Source of the DNA: Novosphingobium sp. KA1
GTDB lineage: Bacteria > Pseudomonadota > Alphaproteobacteria > Sphingomonadales > Sphingomonadaceae
Assembly: GCF_017309955.1 (NCBI RefSeq)
Contig: NZ_CP021247.1
Coordinates: 807,501 to 871,500 of the forward strand
Direction: 5' to 3'
Length of the DNA stretch: 64,000 bases
Made by a program: the position numbers and the translations under genes. Shown piece after piece: positions 53,058 to 62,810 of the stretch (its first letter is position 1; each line of letters opens with the position of its first letter). The notes under the pieces are model-generated. The model saw only the letters and a program-made list of their open reading frames with translations, was not told the DNA's origin and made no database searches.

Positions 53058-53115
53058 TCGTTTTCCCCTTGCGGCCGCGCTTGCCAAATCGCGCCGGTCA
53101 CGGCAAGGGAAAGCC

Positions 53116-53820
53116 ATGGTTCCCTTTTCGTTCTGCGCACAGGAGATCTTTCTGGTGCCGCCGCCCGCCTCGGCCCCGGCGACCCGCGGGAGCGCGCTCT
53201 ACTGGCCGCGCGAGCAGGCGCTGCTGGTGGCGGACCTGCATCTCGAAAAGGCCAGCTTCTTCGCGCAGACCGGGCAGATGCTGCCCCCCTACGACAGCCG
53301 CGAGACATTGGAGCGCCTCGCCCACGCGGTGCGGCAGACCGGCGCACGGCGGGTCTTCGCTCTGGGAGACAATTTTCACGACAGCGCCGGGACACAGCGG
53401 CTTGATCCGCATACCGCGGGCATGCTCTGCGCGCTTACCCGCGTGCTCGACTGGGTGTGGATCACCGGAAATCACGATCCCCATCTCGGCCACGAGGCGG
53501 GTGGCACCCTGGTGGAGGAAATCGCGGTCTCGGGCATCACCCTGCGCCATGAGGCGAAGCCGGGCTGCACCGGAGCGGAACTTTCCGGGCACTATCACCC
53601 CCGCCTGATCGTCCATGCACGAGGCCGCCGGATCGCTCGCCCCTGCGTGGTCCATGGCGGCAATCGGCTGATTTTGCCTGCTTTCGGCGCGCTTACCGGC
53701 GGGATGGACGCCGCCGATCCCGTCATCGTCGAGGCGCTCCAGCCCGCCAACGAGATCGACGCCCTGGTCGCCGCGAAGGACCAACTTCTGCGCTATCCCC
53801 TCTGGCGAGCGGCCGCCTGA
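53116..53820 (+). CDS. pdeM: PdeM, ligase-associated metallophosphoesterase
   Basis: 234 residues. Calcineurin-like metal motifs are intact: VADLHLEKA, GDNFHD, GNHDPH and SGHYHPR. Sequence and length match PdeM, the endonuclease/phosphoesterase usually found with an ATP-dependent DNA ligase, a Lhr-like helicase and an exonuclease in a DNA-damage module. Those partners are not in this window, so the protein is isolated here. ATG at 53116 with AAGGGAAAG upstream; the open frame extends back to 53035. Confidence 0.87.
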   Translation: MVPFSFCAQEIFLVPPPASAPATRGSALYWPREQALLVADLHLEKASFFAQTGQMLPPYDSRETLERLAHAVRQTGARRVFALGDNFHDSAGTQRLDPHTAGMLCALTRVLDWVWITGNHDPHLGHEAGGTLVEEIAVSGITLRHEAKPGCTGAELSGHYHPRLIVHARGRRIARPCVVHGGNRLILPAFGALTGGMDAADPVIVEALQPANEIDALVAAKDQLLRYPLWRAAA

Positions 53821-53935
53821 GCACCTATATGCGTCATGACCGTTTCATACGGTCGGGGCGTCCTGTAGATTTCCTTGAAATCGGCCTTTGCGTGTCGAGG
53901 CGATTCGCATTAATGACGCCCGAACTTGCAGCCAT

Positions 53936-53966
53936 TTGACAGAAGCGATTCAGGAGAACGCATATA
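53936..53966 (+). promoter_or_regulatory. Promoter of infC
   Basis: A TTGACA box at 53936-53941 (consensus) is followed after 19 bp by CATATA (53961-53966). Transcription would start about 53973, only about 12 bp before the infC ATG, leaving a very short leader without a Shine-Dalgarno site. Confidence 0.6.
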
Positions 53967-53984
53967 GCACCCCCACCCCGGCGC

Positions 53985-54506
53985 ATGATGACGCCACCGG
54001 TCAAGAGTGGACCGCGCTACAATAACATGATCCAGTCGGACAAGGTCCGGGTTATCGACCAGGATGGCGAGAACCTGGGTGTCATGTACACGCGTGCGGC
54101 CATCGAACAGGCGGCCGATGTCGGTCTCGACCTGGTTGAAGTCTCGCCGAACGCCGATCCGCCGGTGTGCAAGTTCCTCGATGTCGGCAAGTACCGGTAT
54201 GAGGCCCAGAAAAAGGCCAATGCCGCGCGCAAGACCCAGAAGACGCAGGAGATCAAGGAGATCAAGATGCGTCCGAACATCGATGACCATGACTACGAGA
54301 CCAAGATGCGTAACGTGGTCCGCTTCATCGGTGATGGCGACAAGGTGAAGGTCACCCTGCGCTTCCGCGGTCGTGAACTCTCGCACCAGCAGCTGGGCAT
54401 GAACCTGCTGCGCCGCGTGCAGGAAGACGTCGCTGACATCGCCAAGATCGAAGCCTATCCGCGCATGGAAGGCCGCCAGATGCTGATGGTGCTCTCGCCC
54501 AAGTAA
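53985..54506 (+). CDS. infC: Translation initiation factor IF-3
   Basis: 173 residues. The N-terminal domain ([68 protein letters not shown]) and C-terminal domain ([45 protein letters not shown]) are canonical. IF-3 keeps ribosomal subunits apart and checks start codons. In E. coli infC starts with AUU; here two ATGs follow in series with no visible ribosome site, and ATA (53964) is in frame upstream. rpmI and rplT do not follow: a terminator does. I chose the first ATG. Confidence 0.95.
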   Translation: [173 protein letters not shown]

Positions 54507-54539
54507 GGCGAGCAAGGCACATCGAATCGGGCCTAACGC

Positions 54540-54567
54540 AAAGGGCGCGCCGCAAGGCGCGCCCTTT
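54540..54567. terminator. Bidirectional terminator after infC
   Basis: A perfect 12-bp stem AAAGGGCGCGCC/GGCGCGCCCTTT with a GCAA tetraloop, between convergent infC and the acetyltransferase gene. Confidence 0.85.
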
Positions 54568-54632
54568 GTCGTTCGCGGTCGGTTCTTGCGGGCCAGCGGG
54601 ACGGCGCTGCAAAAACCCGCTAAGGCGAATTT

Positions 54633-55136
54633 TCAAGCCAACGCCTTTTCCAGCACGACCATCGCCAGCGGCGGATCGACCAGGACCGGGAAGGGGCGCG
54701 TCTCGCCCGTCCGCCCATAACCACGCCGCTCGTAATAGGCGATCAGTTCAACGCGCTGGTCGATCACCGTCATTTCCATGGCGTGCGCGCCGAACACGTC
54801 TCGCGCAAGATCCTCGGCGGCCGCGATCAACTGGCGGCCGAGACCACCCGCCTGTAGCACCGGATCGATGCAGAGCAGGCCCAGGTAGGCCAGTCCCGCC
54901 CCCTTGGAGGTCACCTGCACGCAGCCGATCGGCACACCGTCCTCGGAAATCGCCACCAACAGGCGATCGGACGCACTGCACACGATGGCCGTCAATTCGC
55001 CGAGATCGGTGCGGTCATCGCTCAGCAGGTCCGCCTCGAACGTCCACCCCGCCCTTGCGCTGTCGCCGCGATAGGCACGCTCGATCACCGGATGCAGCGC
55101 GGGAAGATCGGCCTCGGTGGCGACACGAATTTGCAT
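54633..55136 (-). CDS. GNAT family N-acetyltransferase
   Basis: 167 residues. The acetyl-CoA motif LGLLCIDPVLQAGGLGRQLIAAAEDLARD and the terminal YYERRGYGRTGETRPFPV strand are typical of GNAT. The substrate is unknown (amino acid, antibiotic or protein). It is divergent from the DUF4019 regulator 124 bp away. Confidence 0.87.
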   Translation of the reverse strand: MQIRVATEADLPALHPVIERAYRGDSARAGWTFEADLLSDDRTDLGELTAIVCSASDRLLVAISEDGVPIGCVQVTSKGAGLAYLGLLCIDPVLQAGGLGRQLIAAAEDLARDVFGAHAMEMTVIDQRVELIAYYERRGYGRTGETRPFPVLVDPPLAMVVLEKALA

Positions 55137-55260
55137 GGCAGTACTCTCCGGACATCAACTCCCCCCGCTGTACGCACGCCAAGCGGCAAACAGGAGGGGG
55201 CGGACTACAAATTTTTGGGGGTAGCGAGGACTCGCCCGCCAGCCCTAGATTCGCAGGACC

Positions 55261-56046
55261 ATGAACATGCCGATGCCCGATCCCGCCAGCGATCCCACCT
55301 GGGGGTTGACCGAGAAGGAGAAGCAGACCCTTCGCCTGATCGTGCGCGGCCACGATGCCAAGTCGATCGCGCGCGATCTCGACCTCTCGATCCACACGAT
55401 CAACGAGCGGCTGCGCGACGCCCGCCGCAAGATGGCGGTGTCGAGCAGCCGCGAAGCCGCGCGCCTGCTGCTGGCGGCGGAAACCGACACGCCAGGCCCT
55501 CTCCCCGAAATGTTAGGGGACAGACGAATGGGGGAGGACCCGGATCGCCCCGCGAACGATCATGACGATGCGCCGCGTGACGGCGCCGGGCCGGTGCGTC
55601 GCCGGCTCTGGATCATCATCGGAGTCCTGCTCATGACATTGACCCTCGGCCTTGCAGTGCTTGCCGCCCTCACCCATGCAAGCGCACCAGGTGTGCCGAC
55701 CGCCACGGCCACCGCAGCCGACAGCGAAGTGGTGGACGCCGCCCGCCAGTGGCTCACGCTGGTCGATCAGGGCCGCTGGGACGACAGCTACCGGGACACC
55801 GGCTCGGCCTTCCGGAAACTGAACACCGCTCAGGTCTGGGCCGCAACCTCCGAAAAAGTGCGCGTGCCGCTCGGCGCCGTGCTCTCGCGCGTGCTGCTCA
55901 GCCAGGAGGAACTCCCCGCCCCGCCCAACGGCTACCAGGTAGTCAGGTTCCGCACCCGCTATGCCAACAAGGCCGGCGCGGTGGAGACCGTCTCGCTCGA
56001 ACGCGAAGAAGGCAAGTGGCGGGTGGTGGGCGTCATCATCGAATAG
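55261..56046 (+). CDS. Membrane-anchored LuxR-type HTH protein with DUF4019 domain
   Basis: 261 residues in three parts: a LuxR-type HTH at 14-72 (LTEKEKQTLRLIVRGHDAKSIARDLDLSIHTINERLRDARRKM), one transmembrane helix (116-138, preceded by VRRR), and a DUF4019 domain (152-261) facing the periplasm. The topology resembles ToxR: DNA-binding in the cytoplasm, a sensor outside, no kinase. The promoter target is unknown; it may be its own or the genes nearby. The Gly/Asp/Pro linker (75-110) is low complexity. Confidence 0.8.
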   Translation: MNMPMPDPASDPTWGLTEKEKQTLRLIVRGHDAKSIARDLDLSIHTINERLRDARRKMAVSSSREAARLLLAAETDTPGPLPEMLGDRRMGEDPDRPANDHDDAPRDGAGPVRRRLWIIIGVLLMTLTLGLAVLAALTHASAPGVPTATATAADSEVVDAARQWLTLVDQGRWDDSYRDTGSAFRKLNTAQVWAATSEKVRVPLGAVLSRVLLSQEELPAPPNGYQVVRFRTRYANKAGAVETVSLEREEGKWRVVGVIIE

Positions 56047-56200
56047 ACGCCCTAAAAAGACCAATTGTTGCAAGGAGCGGGCGGCCCGGGAGCCCGATTG
56101 GAAATCCGTGTGAAATATGCGCTTGGAATGACAGCGCCAGAAAAGGACGTCCCGGCACACCGCCCGGACCCCACCCCGAGGCCCTGCGCTGCTCATTCCA

Positions 56201-56959
56201 ATGACACCCTTCCTACCCCGCTCCCTGCGCCCGCCCCTCGCATCCTTGCACTGGAGCGCACCGCTCGCCGCCCTACTGGCCACCAGCGGCTGCGCCGGAT
56301 CGCTGATGCACGCCGATCCGCTCGCTACAAGGCGGGCAGCCCGCGAAGAGCAAGCCCCGCCGCCTCCCCAACAGCGCGAGCCGGTGCTGTCCAGCCTTCC
56401 GCAGCCCGAAGCCGTGAAGCCGCCGGTCGCGCCCGAGCCTGCGTCAGCGGCGGCGGCAAGGACGGCCGAGACAACATCCGCGCCGATCCTCGTGACCGGC
56501 GCCGTGCCGCGCAAGCCGAAGCCGCAGGTCTTCCCCGATACCAGCGCGACGATCGTCTTCACGGTCACACCGGCGGGGACGTGCCCCCAATGCCGGCTGA
56601 CAAAGATCACCGTCTCCCCGACCGGCGAAGTGCTGATCGAACTCGGCCACTGGGACGCGGTACAGCGCGACTGGGACTACCAGCACTACAAGGCCAGGGT
56701 GAAGCGCAACACCGCCAATGCCTTTGCCGCCGGCCTGAAGGCCGACCGCCCCACGGGCGAGGCGAGCGTGCACATGTCCGGCCTTGCCTGCACACTGCCG
56801 ACCCGGGACGCGGGACTCACCATCCAGTGGCTCGAATTTGGCCGCCGCGACCGCCTCAACGTCGTGTTCGACTGCCCTGCTTCCGGCGACCGCCAGACCG
56901 CCCAGCGCCTGCGCCATGCGCCCGATGTGCTGGCCCTGCGCCGGATCGCCGCCCCCTGA
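56201..56959 (+). CDS. Unknown lipoprotein-like protein
   Basis: 252 residues without a family I recognise. A hydrophobic stretch ends LLATSGC (Cys31), a weak lipobox, then a Pro/Ala-rich linker (45-95) and a domain from about 105 (SATIVFTVTPAGTCPQCRLTKITVSPTGEVLIELGHWDAVQRDWDYQHYKARV). C-x2-C occurs in GTCPQCR. Start codon and ribosome site are weak. It is 154 bp after the DUF4019 gene, on the same strand. Its GC-rich composition matches neighbours. Confidence 0.55.
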   Translation: MTPFLPRSLRPPLASLHWSAPLAALLATSGCAGSLMHADPLATRRAAREEQAPPPPQQREPVLSSLPQPEAVKPPVAPEPASAAAARTAETTSAPILVTGAVPRKPKPQVFPDTSATIVFTVTPAGTCPQCRLTKITVSPTGEVLIELGHWDAVQRDWDYQHYKARVKRNTANAFAAGLKADRPTGEASVHMSGLACTLPTRDAGLTIQWLEFGRRDRLNVVFDCPASGDRQTAQRLRHAPDVLALRRIAAP

Positions 56960-57005
56960 TGGACACTGTTGCCCTCCCCCCGATGACCGCAGCGCAAGTC
57001 CCCGT

Positions 57006-58082
<1,077 letters not shown>

Positions 58083-58087
58083 GGGCT

Positions 58088-58870
58088 TCAGCTCCTGAGA
58101 AATTCGAGAACGAGGCGATTGAAAGCTTCCGGATCGGTCACGTTGCAGGCGTGGCCGCCCCAGTCGAATGTGGCGACATCGGCATGCTCTACCGGCTCGG
58201 CGAGATCGAGCGCAGAGGCATAGGGCACCAGGAAATCATCGCGCGTGGCAACGACCAGCAGGTTTTCGAGCGCGGCAAGCCCTGCAGGATCGGGCGCATA
58301 GGCCTGCACCGCGGCAATGCGCTTGGCGGTGGTGGCGATGCCGGGGAAGGCGGCGAGGTGGTGATCGAGCTCGGCCGCAAGGTCACCGTCGTGCGCGGCA
58401 ATCCAGTCGGGCGGGTAGAGGAACAGCGGCTGCGCTTCGAGGAACGCGCGCTCGCCTGCGCCGTGCAGCAGGGCCAGGCGGGCGGCAAAGCACCGCCGGG
58501 TATGCGGGGAGAGCGAGCGCCAGCCGTTGACGACCACCAGCCGGTCGATCCGGCCGCTGCGGATGGCGGTCTCGACGCCGATGGCGCCGCCCAGCGCATG
58601 GCCGATGAAATGCGCCCGCTCAATGCCGAGAGTGTCCATCAACTGGATCACGTCGCCCGCCATATCCTCGACCGATGTGGTCTCCGGCAAAGCGCGCTCG
58701 CTGCGGCCGGTGCCGCGGTGGTCATAGGCGAGGACGCGGAAATGCGCGGCCAGTGCCGCGAGGTTCGGCGCCCAGTAGCCCGCCGAGCCGCCAAGGCCGC
58801 TCGACAGGATGAGCGGGGGAGCCTCCGCGCTCCCATACGTTTCGTAGTAGAGCCCGCCAGCCTCAGGCAA
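58088..58870 (-). CDS. rutD: RutD, alpha/beta hydrolase of the Rut pathway
   Basis: 260 residues of an alpha/beta hydrolase. The motif positions are [19 protein letters not shown] in the place of the nucleophile elbow (G-H-A-L-G-G, Ala in the usual Ser position) and [15 protein letters not shown] near the C-terminal His. RutD is proposed to speed aminoacrylate hydrolysis. It overlaps rutC by 8 bp and lies 5 bp before rutA. Confidence 0.85.
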   Translation of the reverse strand: MPEAGGLYYETYGSAEAPPLILSSGLGGSAGYWAPNLAALAAHFRVLAYDHRGTGRSERALPETTSVEDMAGDVIQLMDTLGIERAHFIGHALGGAIGVETAIRSGRIDRLVVVNGWRSLSPHTRRCFAARLALLHGAGERAFLEAQPLFLYPPDWIAAHDGDLAAELDHHLAAFPGIATTAKRIAAVQAYAPDPAGLAALENLLVVATRDDFLVPYASALDLAEPVEHADVATFDWGGHACNVTDPEAFNRLVLEFLRS

Positions 58871-59249
58871 GGTGGGCGACCGAGGCTATCTCGACGAGGC
58901 AATCCGGCTTCACCAGTTCGCACTTGATGCAGTAGCGGGCGGGCTTATCGCCCGGGAAATACTCGGCGTAGACCGCGTTGAAAGCGGCGTAATCGTTCAG
59001 GTCCTTGAGGAAGATGTGGTTCATGGCAATGTCCGCCATCGTCCCCCCGGCGGCCTCTACCGTGGTCTTGATGACCTCCAGCACATGGCGCGTCTGTGCG
59101 GCGGCATCGCCGACATGGAGCACCGCACCGCCCTCGCCCAGCGCCAGCACGCCCGAGACGTAGACAACATTGCCCGCCTTGGCCCCGGCCGAATAGGGCG
59201 CGATGGGGGTGGGGAACTGCGGCGGATTGATCGGTTCGAAAGGCATCAC
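58863..59249 (-). CDS. rutC: RutC, RidA-family protein
   Basis: 128 residues of the YjgF/RidA fold with Arg in [26 protein letters not shown], the conserved RidA C-terminal section. It starts [27 protein letters not shown]. In the Rut pathway it deaminates or reduces an aminoacrylate intermediate. Overlaps rutB by 4 bp and rutD by 8 bp. Confidence 0.9.
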   Translation of the reverse strand: MMPFEPINPPQFPTPIAPYSAGAKAGNVVYVSGVLALGEGGAVLHVGDAAAQTRHVLEVIKTTVEAAGGTMADIAMNHIFLKDLNDYAAFNAVYAEYFPGDKPARYCIKCELVKPDCLVEIASVAHLA

Positions 59250-60007
59250 GGTTCCTTTGGTGGGAGCTGGCCGACGGCAGTGCGGAAATCGGCGACGCTG
59301 CTCACCCAGCCGAAGAACTTCTCGACGTTGTAGAGGCTGGCCTCGCGGATGAAGTCGGGCCCGAGGTGGTGCACCGCGTCCTCCAGCAACACGCCGAAGT
59401 ATTCGAGGTGGAAGCCGTCACGCAGGGTCGATTCGACACAGACGTTGGTGGCGATGCCGGTGAAGATCAGCGTGCGGATTCCGCGTGCGCGCAGCACCGA
59501 ATCGAGTTGCGAGTTGAAGAACGCCGAATAGCGCGGCTTGTGTACGCGCAGGTCATCGCCCTGCGGCGCCAGCGCCTCCACCAGTTCGTAATCCCACCCG
59601 CCCCGTGCCAGGAACTTTCCGGCAAGCTCGGGCCGCGCCCGCATGGTCCTCAGCGCATTGGACTTGTGATAATTGGGCGAGAGCGGCGTTCCCGCCTCGA
59701 CATAGCCTGCATCCCAGCCGTTCTGCAGGAAGACCACCGGCATGCCCGCCGTGCGCGCTACCTCGACGACTTCGGCGATCTTCGGAATCACGCTGGCCGC
59801 CGGACCGACATCGAAGCCAGCCTCGTCCACATAGCCGCCCTTGCTGGCGTAGGCGTTCTGCATGTCGACAACGATCACCGCCGTCGTCGCGGCATCGAGC
59901 CGGATCGCTTCGGGACGCGCCGGCAGCACCACCGAGGGGCCGGAACGCGTTGGCACGGGATCGACGATTGCTTCGCTCACCCGCGCAGGATTGAGCAGGT
60001 GCAGCAA
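59246..60007 (-). CDS. rutB: RutB, ureidoacrylate amidohydrolase
   Basis: 253 residues of the cysteine hydrolase (isochorismatase-like) family. Catalytic residues are Asp in VVDMQNAY, Lys in HKPRYSAF and Cys in [11 protein letters not shown]. It cleaves ureidoacrylate to aminoacrylate and carbamate. The annotated TTG start could be replaced by GTG (MSEAIVDP) at 59980. It leads the four-gene operon. The J-domain gene stops 30 bp upstream on the same strand. Confidence 0.9.
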   Translation of the reverse strand: MLHLLNPARVSEAIVDPVPTRSGPSVVLPARPEAIRLDAATTAVIVVDMQNAYASKGGYVDEAGFDVGPAASVIPKIAEVVEVARTAGMPVVFLQNGWDAGYVEAGTPLSPNYHKSNALRTMRARPELAGKFLARGGWDYELVEALAPQGDDLRVHKPRYSAFFNSQLDSVLRARGIRTLIFTGIATNVCVESTLRDGFHLEYFGVLLEDAVHHLGPDFIREASLYNVEKFFGWVSSVADFRTAVGQLPPKEP

Positions 60008-60037
60008 ATCGTCAAGCCGCTTCGAAAAATCGCGTGT

Positions 60038-60553
60038 TTACGCGCCCTTCCACTCGCGGCGCTCTTCCGCCGCGCGCAGGACTTCATAGGCAAGCTGATA
60101 GGTCTGAAAGGCCTTGGCGGCCTCGGCATCGTCGGGCCGGACATCCGGGTGGACTTCCTTGGCCTTCATCCGCCAGGCCTTGCGCACGGCATCGAAGTCG
60201 GCATCGGGATCGAGGCCCAGCGCTTCCAAGGCGTTGAGCTCATCCCGGCTGCGGCTGCCGTCGCCCGAGCCCGCCCAGCCGTAGTGCGCCGATTCCTTGT
60301 AGCCTTCGGCCTCGGAGCGCTCCTCGGCCTCGCGCCGCGCCGCTTCCTCGGCATCGAGGCCCGCAAAGTAATCCCAGCCCGCATTATATTCGGCGGCGTG
60401 CTTCTGGCAGAAATACCAGCGATCGCGGCTGTTGGGGGTCTTGGGTGCTGGGCAATCGCCCGGCTCGGTGCAGCCATGCCGGTCGCACAGGCGCACCTGC
60501 GCCGCCTCGCGCGAGCTGCCATAGCTGCGCCAGCGCGGGAACCCCCAGTCCAT
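60038..60553 (-). CDS. J-domain protein with Cys-rich N-terminal segment
   Basis: 171 residues. The C-terminal J domain (about 105-171) has the HPD motif (135-137) in AKEVHPDVRP and helix pattern NALEALGLDPDADFDAVRKAW. The N-terminal 60 residues contain C23, C28, C34, C49 and H52 (LCDRHGCTEPGDC...WYFCQKHA), a possible zinc site, with an acidic/Glu-rich helix between. It should recruit DnaK to an unknown client. I chose the ATG giving MDWGFPRW; MSRAGRS at 60574 is the other choice. Located between pal and rutB. Confidence 0.75.
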   Translation of the reverse strand: MDWGFPRWRSYGSSREAAQVRLCDRHGCTEPGDCPAPKTPNSRDRWYFCQKHAAEYNAGWDYFAGLDAEEAARREAEERSEAEGYKESAHYGWAGSGDGSRSRDELNALEALGLDPDADFDAVRKAWRMKAKEVHPDVRPDDAEAAKAFQTYQLAYEVLRAAEERREWKGA

Positions 60554-60650
60554 GGATCGGCCTGCTCTGCTCATTCGACCGCCGATACCTGCCGACTCGA
60601 AACCATTGCAAGCCCCAACTGCCCCCCCGCGACAAATCAGGCAGAAAACG

Positions 60651-60684
60651 AAAGGCCCGGCTCGCGCATGCGAGCCGGGCCTTT
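60651..60684. terminator. Terminator after pal
   Basis: A perfect 15-bp stem (AAAGGCCCGGCTCGC with GCGAGCCGGGCCTTT) and GCAT loop, 24 bp after the pal stop and before the J-protein gene. Confidence 0.85.
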
Positions 60685-60708
60685 GCCGAACCGGAAAACC
60701 GGGGCCGA

Positions 60709-61245
60709 TCAGTCGATCGTGACGGTCACCGCGCGGCGGTTCTGCGCCCACGAAGCCTCGTCCGAACCCAGCGCGATCGGGCGTTCCTTGCCGAAGCTCA
60801 CGGTGCTGAGACGCGAAGCGTCGACGCCAAGGCTGACGAGGTAGTTCTTGGCCGCATTGGCACGGCGCTCACCCAGCGCAATGTTGTATTCGCGGGTGCC
60901 GCGCTCGTCGCAGTGGCCTTCGATGGTCGCGCGCTTGCTGGGGTACTGGATCAGCCACTGCGCCTGCTTGGCGAGAGCAGCCTGGTCTTCGGCGTCGATG
61001 TCGTACTGGTCGAGGCCGAAGTGGATGGTGTCCGAACCCATCATGCGGGCGAGGAAGTCGGCCTGGCTGCCGGGGACCGGACCGGCGGGCTGCCCGGGGG
61101 TCTGGGTGGTGGTGGCCGGGCCGGGCTCGGGCGGGAGCTGCTTGGGTGCCTTGGTGCCGCAAGCCGAAAGGGCCAGTGCACCGGCAACGAGAAGCACGGT
61201 GGTGTCGGTCTTCACGGATCGGTTGGCGGACATGAGGGCAGGCAT
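60709..61245 (-). CDS. pal: Pal, peptidoglycan-associated lipoprotein
   Basis: 178 residues. Lipobox ALSAC (Cys29), a Pro/Gln-rich linker, then an OmpA-like domain with HCDERGTREYNIALGERRANAAKNYLV, which binds peptidoglycan. Pal anchors the Tol complex to the outer membrane for constriction during division. AGGAG lies 8 bp before the ATG giving MPALMSANR. It is the end of tolRAB-pal. Confidence 0.95.
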   Translation of the reverse strand: MPALMSANRSVKTDTTVLLVAGALALSACGTKAPKQLPPEPGPATTTQTPGQPAGPVPGSQADFLARMMGSDTIHFGLDQYDIDAEDQAALAKQAQWLIQYPSKRATIEGHCDERGTREYNIALGERRANAAKNYLVSLGVDASRLSTVSFGKERPIALGSDEASWAQNRRAVTVTID

Positions 61246-61385
61246 GAGGCAATCTCCTGTGGTGCGCGGCCAATTGAATGACCGCGTCTGTTTAGGTGTT
61301 CGTGCAAATGTAAACACTGTCAACCTGAACGGTTGCCGTCCGAGGGAGCGGCAACGCACAGGTTACAGCAAAATCGGCCGCGGCG

Positions 61386-62810
61386 TCAGGGGCGAACCGG
61401 CCCCCAGGCCGGATCGGAGGCGCCTACCGGGGTCGGCAGCTTGCGTTCGTTCTTGCCGGTGAGGTCAACCTGCCAGATCGAGCTCTTGCCGCTGGTCTTT
61501 TCGGTGCGGAAGAACTGGACGATGCGCCCGTTCGGCGACCAGGTCGGCGCCTCGTCCTGCCAGGAATTGGTCAGGTAGCGCAGCCCCCCGCCGCTGGGGC
61601 TCATCACCGCGACACGCAGATTGCCCGCGATATGGGTGAAGGCGATCTGGTCACCGCGCGGGCTCCATTCCGGCGTCGCCGCGCGGCCGCCGAAGAAGCT
61701 GATGCGGTGCTGGTTCGAACCATCCGCGTTCATCACGTAGATCTGCTGGGTGCCCGAACGGTCGCTCTCGAACACGATCTGCGAGCCGTTGGGCGAATAG
61801 GAACCGCCGATCGAGATGCCGGGCGTGTTGGTCAGGCGGATCGGCGTGCCGCCGCTCGAGGAGATGCGGTAGATGTCGGTATTGCCGCCGCTCGCCATCG
61901 AATAGAGGATCCACTTGCCGTCCGGCGACCAGCGCGGCGCCATCGTCGGATTGCCCGTGCGGGCGATCAGCTTCTGGCTGTCGCTGGCGAGATCGTAGAC
62001 GTAGATGCTCGGCTGCCCGTTGAGATACGACAGATAGAGGATCTTCGAATAGTCCGGCGAATAGCGCGGGGTGAGCGCGGTGGCCTGGCCGCTGGTCAGA
62101 TAGCGGTGGTTGGCGCCGTCCGAATCCATGATCGCCAGCCGCTTCATGCGGTGATCCTTGGGCCCGGTCTCGGCAATGTAGGCGATCTTGGAATCGAAGA
62201 ACGGACTTTCACCCGAAAGCCGCGAATAGACCATGTCCGCGCACTTGTGCGCCGCGCGGCGCCAGTCGGAAGGAGCGACCTGCCAACCGCCCTTCATCAG
62301 CTGCTGCTTGAGCTGGACGTCGTAGAGATAGCAGCCGATCGTCAGGTTGCCGTCGGCTCCGGCGCGCACATAGCCCTGCACCAGCATGTTCGCCGCGCGT
62401 GCCGACCAGGTCGGATAGTCAGGCGCCTGCACCTGGGCATAAGCGGGCTGCGGCAGGCCGTCCGGGCCCGAGGGCTTGAACAGGCCGTTGTTGCGAAGGT
62501 CGGATGCAACCACTTGCGACAGGGCGCGGCCCAGCGCGCCGGTCGAGCCGGCATTGGTCTGGGTCGGCACGTCGTTGTCGGTCGCGAAATTGGTGATCGC
62601 GATACCGAGGTCCTGCCAGGCACCGTCGGCGGAAACCGAGCCGGTGAGTCCGGCATCGTCGGCTTCGAGCCCCTGATCGGCCTGCCCCGCCGGAGCAGGC
62701 GCCGACTGGGCGGGAACCGGTGCCGGCTGTGATTGGGCATAGACACCGTAGACCGGTGCAGTCGAAGCCAGAGCGAACGACAGGACGAGCGTAAGCGGAC
62801 GAGAAGTCAT
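61386..62810 (-). CDS. tolB: TolB, periplasmic beta-propeller of the Tol-Pal system
   Basis: 474 residues. A signal peptide (1-25, ending VYAQ) precedes the TolB amino domain and a six-bladed WD40-like propeller with repeated SPDGKWILYS, SPNGSQIVFESDRSG and SPRGDQIAFT blades. The start is ATG at 62810, overlapping tolA by 4 bp. It binds Pal and moves during division. Confidence 0.95.
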   Translation of the reverse strand: MTSRPLTLVLSFALASTAPVYGVYAQSQPAPVPAQSAPAPAGQADQGLEADDAGLTGSVSADGAWQDLGIAITNFATDNDVPTQTNAGSTGALGRALSQVVASDLRNNGLFKPSGPDGLPQPAYAQVQAPDYPTWSARAANMLVQGYVRAGADGNLTIGCYLYDVQLKQQLMKGGWQVAPSDWRRAAHKCADMVYSRLSGESPFFDSKIAYIAETGPKDHRMKRLAIMDSDGANHRYLTSGQATALTPRYSPDYSKILYLSYLNGQPSIYVYDLASDSQKLIARTGNPTMAPRWSPDGKWILYSMASGGNTDIYRISSSGGTPIRLTNTPGISIGGSYSPNGSQIVFESDRSGTQQIYVMNADGSNQHRISFFGGRAATPEWSPRGDQIAFTHIAGNLRVAVMSPSGGGLRYLTNSWQDEAPTWSPNGRIVQFFRTEKTSGKSSIWQVDLTGKNERKLPTPVGASDPAWGPVRP

